From assembly GCA_016868255.1 (NCBI GenBank), contig VGHN01000003.1, forward strand, positions 79,227-143,226: a stretch of 64,000 nucleotides of DNA, written 5' to 3'. This document shows, one piece after another, positions 59,146-64,000 of the stretch. The DNA is from Betaproteobacteria bacterium. Its GTDB lineage: Bacteria; Pseudomonadota; Gammaproteobacteria; Burkholderiales; Burkholderiaceae_A. The notes below the pieces were generated by a model that saw nothing but the letters and a program-made list of their open reading frames with translations, had not been told where the DNA came from and searched no databases. Each line of letters starts with the position of its first letter. Position 1 is the first letter of the stretch. The position numbers were made by a program, and so were the translations under genes.

Positions 59146-60089
59146 GGCAGCGACAGCGCCAGCAGTTCCGGGCCCGACAGACTGCCAAGCCGGAGTTCAG
59201 CTGCCTTCCATGCCTCCAACTCGCACTCAATTAGCATCTCGACTCTCTCGGGATCCTCATTGCTTGTCGTGCTCCACTGAATCACTCGACCGCAAGGCTC
59301 GTCGGGCTGATGGGGTGACCAGACATCCTGCAAGGAACCGCCACCCAAGAGGCGCTCTGGGTGGGGCGTTCGCACTTCGACCCTAAACATTCTGCGCTTG
59401 AGGCGCCCCAGGTAGTGGGTTCGCGCGACGACTTCTTGTCCGGGGTAGCAGCCTTTGGTGAAGCTCACCCCGGCGACCAGATCCAAGTTGATTGTCTGCG
59501 GCACGAACAATTCAGAACTGCCCTGTGAGACGTTGGGAACGCCAGCACCAATCTCCGACAACGCCCAAGTCTCGAGACTTGTCACCGGAAGATCCGCAAG
59601 GCCCTTGTCCGAAATCTTCTCCGGCGCTGCGGGCTGGGAGATGAAGAGGCCCCGGGCCTGCTCCTCATTGCTCTCGAGATAGACCAAGGCCCCAGAGTCG
59701 AGAGGTTCTGCGCCTCCTTGGGGCGCGGCGTTCTGAGGCCCGCGAGCACCCAGAAGCCCCACGGAGACCAGCGGCAGCTCTTGAATGGTCACCTTTGAGC
59801 GAAGAACAAACATCTTCAGGCGCTTGATTGCGAATTCGGCCCGCTCGCTGGGCAACAGCAGCCAGAAGGAGTCTGCGGTCCTTCGAAGAAGCCGACCAAC
59901 GAAAAAGAGGCGGCCCTTGGCCGAGCAGTAGCCGGTAAGGTGATGACTCCCAGCGCCTCCAGCCTTGTCGATCGGCGCCAAGGAGGCGACATCGTTGGTC
60001 AACTGCCCCTGAAGAAAGCCAAGTGCGTCTGATCCGCTGATTTCAAGGACACGCAAGTCGAGCGCGGGGGTGCGGGAAGTCCAAGCCAT
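59094..60089 (-). CDS. ygfZ: Folate-binding protein YgfZ (GcvT-like, iron-sulfur cluster maintenance)
   Basis: YgfZ uses tetrahydrofolate to support synthesis or repair of some iron-sulfur enzymes. The 331-residue protein has the GcvT-like start (LEISGSDALGFLQGQLTNDV) and the family signature KGCYPGQEVVARTHYLG with its essential cysteine. The open frame continues 108 codons upstream, antisense to mltG; the ATG at 60089 begins just before the conserved region. It is divergent from mltG, whose start is 67 bases away, so the regulatory region is short. The 3' end overlaps the thioesterase gene. Confidence 0.95.
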   Translation of the reverse strand: MAWTSRTPALDLRVLEISGSDALGFLQGQLTNDVASLAPIDKAGGAGSHHLTGYCSAKGRLFFVGRLLRRTADSFWLLLPSERAEFAIKRLKMFVLRSKVTIQELPLVSVGLLGARGPQNAAPQGGAEPLDSGALVYLESNEEQARGLFISQPAAPEKISDKGLADLPVTSLETWALSEIGAGVPNVSQGSSELFVPQTINLDLVAGVSFTKGCYPGQEVVARTHYLGRLKRRMFRVEVRTPHPERLLGGGSLQDVWSPHQPDEPCGRVIQWSTTSNEDPERVEMLIECELEAWKAAELRLGSLSGPELLALSLPYSVPLDVTAPPRPKLS

Positions 60090-60146
60090 GACCAGTAATA
60101 TAGCGTTGGGTCCTCGGTTGCCCTGGTGGTATCCCCTTGTTTGTTT

Positions 60147-60150
60147 GGAG
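60147..60150 (+). promoter_or_regulatory. Ribosome-binding site supporting the TTG start of mltG
   Basis: GGAG lies six bases before the TTG at 60157. The next codons give a basic N terminus directly before the membrane segment, as expected for MltG. Confidence 0.65.
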
Positions 60151-60156
60151 TTTTGT

Positions 60157-61224
60157 TTGATTCGACGGCTGATCATTCCTGTGGCGGGGCTTATGGCCGT
60201 GGTCCTGCTGATTGGCGCTGCTGCGCTTTTCTGGCTGCTGCGACCGCTGGTTCCGGCGAGCCCAGTGGGGTCCGGGGCTGTTCCCGCTGGCCTGGAGATT
60301 GTCGTGCCAAGGGGCACGAGCGCGGCGGGGGTGGGCCTGCTTCTGCGGGACGCGGGTTTGGACGTGGAACCCCGTGCCTTTGCGCTAACCGCAAGGATCT
60401 CCGGGCAGCACACCCGACTTAAGGCCGGCGTCTACCTTCTCAAGCCCGGTGACTCGCTTTGGCGGGTCATGCGCACCATCTCTCGGGGCCTGGCGCTGCA
60501 AGAGGCCGTCACCTTTATTGAGGGGTGGACTTTCCAGCAGGTGCTTGCCGCCCTCCATGCCCACCCTGGCGTTCGACGAGAGTTGAGTTCAGACCCCCTG
60601 TTGGCCGCGCGCGAGTTGAGCAACTATCTTCGGGAGCAAGGTGTTCTTCTCCCTCATGTCGAGGGATGGATATTCCCGGACACCTATCTCTTTGACCGCG
60701 CCAGCACGGATCGAATGCTTCTTGCGCGCGCGGTTCGGCTCCAGATTCGTGTGGTCGAGGCCGCCTGGCAGACCCGTTCAGCCAGGTCAACAGTGAGCTC
60801 TGCAGAGGAGCTATTGACTCTTGCCTCGATGGTGGAGAAAGAGACCCAGGTGGAGATGGACCGTCCCAAGGTCTCCGCGGTCTTCCACAACCGCCTGCGG
60901 ATCGGCATGCCCCTGCAATCAGACCCCACGGTGATCTATGCGCTTGGCAGTGGATTCGATGGAAATCTTCGAAGGGCGGATTTGAAGTTCAAGTCTCCCT
61001 TCAATACCTATGTGGCCCGGGGTCTGCCACCGCACCCCATCGCCAACCCGGGCCGGGCGGCCATCCTTGCGGCCGCCAATCCCGCAGTGACCAAGGACCT
61101 CTACTTTGTCGCCATGGGCGAGGGCCGCTCCTATTTCAGCCGCGAGCTCTCGCGCCACAACCATGCAGTGAATTACTTTCAGCGCCGGATTGGATCCCCG
61201 CCACCACCCCAAGGGAGTGAATAG
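60157..61224 (+). CDS. mltG: Endolytic peptidoglycan transglycosylase MltG
   Basis: MltG cuts nascent glycan strands inside the chain near the inner membrane and may set their length. From TTG 60157 the protein has 355 residues: a membrane anchor at about residues 5-27, a LysM-like subdomain, and the YceG catalytic domain with Glu227 in MVEKETQ and the conserved NRLRIGMPLQSDPTVIY. The longer open frame begins inside the divergent ygfZ start region and lacks support. tmk follows after three bases. Confidence 0.95.
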   Translation: MIRRLIIPVAGLMAVVLLIGAAALFWLLRPLVPASPVGSGAVPAGLEIVVPRGTSAAGVGLLLRDAGLDVEPRAFALTARISGQHTRLKAGVYLLKPGDSLWRVMRTISRGLALQEAVTFIEGWTFQQVLAALHAHPGVRRELSSDPLLAARELSNYLREQGVLLPHVEGWIFPDTYLFDRASTDRMLLARAVRLQIRVVEAAWQTRSARSTVSSAEELLTLASMVEKETQVEMDRPKVSAVFHNRLRIGMPLQSDPTVIYALGSGFDGNLRRADLKFKSPFNTYVARGLPPHPIANPGRAAILAAANPAVTKDLYFVAMGEGRSYFSRELSRHNHAVNYFQRRIGSPPPPQGSE

Positions 61225-61227
61225 CCC

Positions 61228-61863
61228 ATGGGAAATCAGACAGGGCTCTTTGTTGTGCTTGAAGGCATGGACGGCTCGGGAAAGAGCACCCATCTGGCCT
61301 ATCTCCAGCGTTTATTCGAAACAAAGGGTCGCTCGGTTAGGCTGACCCGAGAGCCGGGCGGCAGTGAGTTTGCGGAAGTCATTCGGCAACAGGTGCTCTT
61401 TGCGCCCATGGGTCCTTGGACCGAGATGCTGGCAGTCGCCGCAGCCCGCCGAGACCACCTAGAGAAAACCATCTGGCCCGCGCTGGCCCGCAATGAGGTG
61501 GTGCTCTGTGACCGCTTCTCCGACTCCACTTGGGCCTATCAGGTTCGGGGAAGGGGGCTGCCCGAGGCGGCGGCACTCAGCCTCGAGTCATGGGTGCTGA
61601 CGGATGGTCGGGGGCCCGATGCCGTCTTTTATTTTGATTTGCCCCCCGAGGTCTCATTTGAGCGTCGGGCGGCGCGCGCCTCGGCATCCGGTGAGACGGC
61701 AGTCGATCGTTTTGAGCAAGAGGACCTTGGCTTTTATGGGCGCGTTCGACAGGGATATGTGGAGGCTGCCGCTCGACGCGGGTCAAAGTCGCATTGGATC
61801 GATGCGACTCAGAGCATTGAGAAGATTCAATCTAAACTTCAAGCAATGATCTCAAATATATGA
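61228..61863 (+). CDS. tmk: Thymidylate kinase
   Basis: Tmk phosphorylates dTMP to dTDP. The 211-residue protein has the P-loop LEGMDGSGKST, the DR(F/Y) motif in VLCDRFSDSTWAYQ, and a lid region with arginines (FERRAARASASGE), as in the E. coli type. The ATG follows AAGGGAG. The stop overlaps the holB start (ATGA). A short AT-rich island begins at this junction. Confidence 0.97.
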   Translation: MGNQTGLFVVLEGMDGSGKSTHLAYLQRLFETKGRSVRLTREPGGSEFAEVIRQQVLFAPMGPWTEMLAVAAARRDHLEKTIWPALARNEVVLCDRFSDSTWAYQVRGRGLPEAAALSLESWVLTDGRGPDAVFYFDLPPEVSFERRAARASASGETAVDRFEQEDLGFYGRVRQGYVEAAARRGSKSHWIDATQSIEKIQSKLQAMISNI

Positions 61864-62819
61864 TTTCAAATAATATTATTTATTCCAATTGGTGGGGACA
61901 GACCGAGTCGGTCCGCTCGCATCCGGGCCAGGCGGTGCTCCTTCACGCGGATCCAGGAATGGGGGTTGCAGAGTTCGGGCTTGAGCTGGTGGCGGCCAAC
62001 CTGTGTCAGTCACCCGAGCCAGACGCGTCTGCCTGTGGGAGGTGCCCGAGTTGCAAGTGGGTAATGGATGGGCAGCACCCGGACTTTCGTTGGATCCGTC
62101 CAGATGCCGATGCAGCGGAGGACGGCTCGGCCGAGGATGCAGAGCCCGCGGCCGAGGCGCAGGGCAGCAAGAAGGCGCCGAGCAAGGAGATCCGAATTGA
62201 TCAGATTCGGGGACTGGGTGATTTCACGCAAGTCAGTTCACACCGGGGAGGGGAGCGCTTTGTTCTTCTCGGGCCGATCGAGAAAATGAACCATGCGGCG
62301 GCCAATGCCTTGCTGAAGTCATTGGAGGAGCCCAATCCCGGGCAGCGCTTCGTGCTGGTGGCTGAGAGGCTTGCCTCGGTGCCAGCCACTGTCTTATCTC
62401 GGTGCCGTCGCATTCAGCTAAAGGCCGACCATCGCCTCGTCTCGGAGACGCGGGTCTCGGGAAGCGAGTCTGCCGCCTGGCTCCTGCCACTCTTGCGCAG
62501 TGGCCGTGTATCGCCGGCCGATTGGGCCGAGCGGGCGGGTAAAGCAGATGCAGCCGAGGTGATTGGCTTACTAAGCCTCTGGCTCACCGACTTGGGGCGA
62601 GTCTTGTCCGGTGCAGAGCCCAGGCATTTCCCACAGGATCGCGCCAGCCTTGCGGGCCAAGCGGGGCCGGCATCCGCCGCGGTCCAGCGCCGAGTCGCTG
62701 TGGCAGAGGGACTCTTTGAGTTGTCGCAGCTGGCCCGACGGGCCTCCCACCCACTGAACCCACGGCTCTTCATGGAGACCGTCTTTGAGGCCTTCCGTGG
62801 GGCGATAATGTCCAAATGA
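61860..62819 (+). CDS. holB: DNA polymerase III subunit delta-prime
   Basis: Delta-prime is the rigid part of the clamp loader, acting with delta and tau/gamma to place the beta clamp. The 319-residue protein has a degenerate P-loop (HADPGMGVAEF, no catalytic Lys), typical of delta-prime, four zinc cysteines (Cys49, Cys59, Cys62, Cys65) and SLEEPNPGQRFVL of the sensor region with the SRC motif (LSRCRRI). An acidic, alanine-rich insert at about residues 82-108 follows the zinc module. The tatD start overlaps its stop. No PilZ-domain gene lies between the two, although many relatives have one. Confidence 0.93.
   Translation: MISNNIIYSNWWGQTESVRSHPGQAVLLHADPGMGVAEFGLELVAANLCQSPEPDASACGRCPSCKWVMDGQHPDFRWIRPDADAAEDGSAEDAEPAAEAQGSKKAPSKEIRIDQIRGLGDFTQVSSHRGGERFVLLGPIEKMNHAAANALLKSLEEPNPGQRFVLVAERLASVPATVLSRCRRIQLKADHRLVSETRVSGSESAAWLLPLLRSGRVSPADWAERAGKADAAEVIGLLSLWLTDLGRVLSGAEPRHFPQDRASLAGQAGPASAAVQRRVAVAEGLFELSQLARRASHPLNPRLFMETVFEAFRGAIMSK
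61868..61881. repeat. AT-only palindrome at the start of holB
   Basis: AAATAATATTATTT is a perfect 14-base palindrome within a roughly 40-base AT-rich stretch that begins in the last codons of tmk. It lies inside codons 3-8 of holB. The low GC may simply keep the translation start of holB unstructured. Confidence 0.5.
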
Positions 62820-63607
62820 ACAGCGAATTGGAGTTTGCCGACTCCCATTGCCATCTCAACTACGAAGGGCTGCGCGAGCGTCAGGCCGAGGTCCTGACGC
62901 GCATGCAGGCCGCGGGTGTTCGGCGCGCTTTGAATGTCTGCACCACACTCGAGGAGTCCGACGCGGTTCGGGGGCTTGCCGAGCAGCACGACTTTCTCGT
63001 CTGCTCTTTGGGGGTGCATCCGGACTACGAGGATGTGGAGACCGAGGCGACTGTGGGCGAATTGGTTCGGCGTGGCGCCCATGACAAGGTGGTGGCCATT
63101 GGTGAGACGGGTCTTGATTACTTCCGTCTCAAGGGGGATTTGGAGTGGCAAAGAGACCGCTTCCGCACCCACATTCGGGCCGCGCGAGAACTCGGCAAGC
63201 CACTCATCATCCATACCCGTGAGGCCCCCGAGGACACCATTCGTATCCTTAAAGAGGAGCGCGCCCATGAGGTGGGCGGCGTGATGCACTGCTTTACGGA
63301 GTCGGTGGATGTGGCCCGCCAGGCCATTGAACTCAACTTTCTCATTTCGCTCTCGGGCATCGTCACGTTCAAGAATGCAACCCAAGTCCATGATGTCGCG
63401 CGTGAAATCCCCCTTGAGAACTTGATGATCGAGACCGATTCCCCGTTCCTTGCGCCATCGCCTTACCGGGGCAAAACCAACGAGCCCGCCTGGGTTGTGC
63501 ATGTCGCCCAGCGCATTGCCGAGTTGAAGGGTTGTGGCGTGGGCGAGGTGGCCCGCAAGACCACGGCCAACTTTGAGCGGTTTACCACTGCGTCACTCGC
63601 GTCGTAA
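62816..63607 (+). CDS. tatD: TatD family metal-dependent deoxyribonuclease
   Basis: TatD-type proteins are TIM-barrel metal-dependent DNases; the E. coli relatives YcfH and YjjV are of this length. The 263-residue protein has metal ligands His11 and His13 in DSHCHL, the bridging glutamate in AIGETGLDY, histidines in IIHTRE and MHCFTE, and the final aspartate in IETDSPFLAP. The position after holB matches YcfH. The ATG overlaps the holB stop, and a strong terminator follows 86 bases downstream. Confidence 0.95.
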   Translation: MNSELEFADSHCHLNYEGLRERQAEVLTRMQAAGVRRALNVCTTLEESDAVRGLAEQHDFLVCSLGVHPDYEDVETEATVGELVRRGAHDKVVAIGETGLDYFRLKGDLEWQRDRFRTHIRAARELGKPLIIHTREAPEDTIRILKEERAHEVGGVMHCFTESVDVARQAIELNFLISLSGIVTFKNATQVHDVAREIPLENLMIETDSPFLAPSPYRGKTNEPAWVVHVAQRIAELKGCGVGEVARKTTANFERFTTASLAS

Positions 63608-63692
63608 TGGTCGCATAATGTTTATTATGTAAACTAACGGGAATGATGGACTAACGGGGTTCGGTGGGACCCATCTGGCCCTCCCTCTAGCA

Positions 63693-63729
63693 GAAAAAAA
63701 AGGAGCCCCGAGGGGCTCCTTCTTTTCTT
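63693..63729. terminator. Bidirectional intrinsic terminator between tatD and the thiolase gene
   Basis: AGGAGCCCC and GGGGCTCCT form a perfect nine-pair stem with a two-base nominal loop. Eight A residues precede it and TTCTTTTCTT follows. On the minus strand the stem is followed by an unbroken T run, so it ends the thiolase transcript well; on the plus strand it ends tatD. The rest of the 163-base gap shows nothing else. Confidence 0.9.
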
Positions 63730-63770
63730 ACTGAACTTCCCGGTTCTTCCGGTATTACCCGGACTTCCGG

Positions 63771-64000
63771 CTACAGGCGCTCAAAAATCACTGCAATGCC
63801 CTGGCCGCCGCCAATGCACATGGTGGCCAAGCCATATTCGCCACCTGAGCGATGCAACTCGTGAATGCATTTTGTGGCAATGACGGCTCCTGTGGCTCCC
63901 ACCGGATGGCCCAGCGCGATGGCGCCTCCATTGACGTTGACCTTCTTTGGGTCAAACCCAAGCACCTTGGTCACGGTGAGCGCCTGGGCTGCGAAGGCCT
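63771..64000 (-). CDS. Acetyl-CoA acetyltransferase (thiolase), C-terminal part, cut by the window edge
   Basis: Only the last 76 codons are present; the frame is open through the window end. They hold both C-terminal thiolase signatures: [16 protein letters not shown] with the catalytic histidine, and [13 protein letters not shown] with the second catalytic cysteine. The ending matches biosynthetic acetyl-CoA acetyltransferases of the PhaA/AtoB type, which condense two acetyl-CoA to acetoacetyl-CoA. Whether it feeds polyhydroxybutyrate or another pathway depends on neighbours outside the window. Confidence 0.93.
   Translation of the reverse strand, partial: AFAAQALTVTKVLGFDPKKVNVNGGAIALGHPVGATGAVIATKCIHELHRSGGEYGLATMCIGGGQGIAVIFERL

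Overview
The window looks like chromosomal core of a betaproteobacterium, most likely Burkholderiales or a close relative. The sequence is GC-rich, and nearly every gene sits in a neighbourhood I know from that group: tRNA-Leu/tig/clpP/clpX/lon/hupB/tRNA-Val/tRNA-Asp/ppiD; map divergent from rpsB-tsf-pyrH-frr-uppS-cdsA-dxr-rseP-bamA-skp-lpxD-fabZ-lpxA-lpxB-rnhB; ppsR divergent from ppsA; smpB-guaB-guaA; and mltG-tmk-holB-tatD. This assignment is by recognition, without database support. I see no insertion sequence, prophage, CRISPR array, integrase or plasmid gene, and no block of clearly foreign composition.

Layout. 1-4.5 kb: radA, convergent with a squalene (hopanoid precursor) operon hpnC-hpnD-hpnE. 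4.5-12.6 kb: proteostasis block with three tRNA genes, trigger factor, ClpP, ClpX, Lon, HU and a PpiD-like chaperone that appears to have lost its isomerase domain. 12.6-18.1 kb: minus-strand operon queF-dapD-arsC-like-dapE-prmB-gst-mnmH (lysine/peptidoglycan precursors and tRNA or ribosome modification). 18.2-25.8 kb: smc-zipA-ligA-galU. 25.7-29.3 kb: glnD and map, minus strand. 29.4-44.6 kb: a long plus-strand run from translation factors (rpsB, tsf, frr) through isoprenoid and phospholipid enzymes (uppS, cdsA, dxr) to outer-membrane biogenesis (rseP, bamA, skp, lpxD, fabZ, lpxA, lpxB), ending with rnhB and an rRNA methyltransferase. 44.6-49.3 kb: ppsR/ppsA and an orphan branched-chain amino acid binding protein. 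49.3-54.2 kb: rnfH-ratA divergent from smpB-guaB-guaA-tadA. 54.3-58.7 kb: a YdcH-like protein and an L,D-transpeptidase, convergent with selO-msrB-yciB-bolA-ppiC. 58.7-63.6 kb: a thioesterase, ygfZ, and mltG-tmk-holB-tatD. The window ends inside a thiolase gene on the minus strand.

The DNA is very tightly packed. No gene-free stretch exceeds about 165 bases. About a dozen gene pairs overlap by ATGA, GTGA or TTGA junctions, and six of the eight convergent pairs overlap at their 3' ends. The other two convergent pairs are separated by strong bidirectional terminators. About 30% of the complete genes appear to start with GTG or TTG.

I did not find a convincing undescribed multi-gene system. The most unusual coding observation is the PpiD homologue without a parvulin domain. 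The best regulatory observations are a near-consensus heat-shock promoter before lon, a terminator-like hairpin before queF, an rpsB leader hairpin, and tandem repeats before the livK-like gene.
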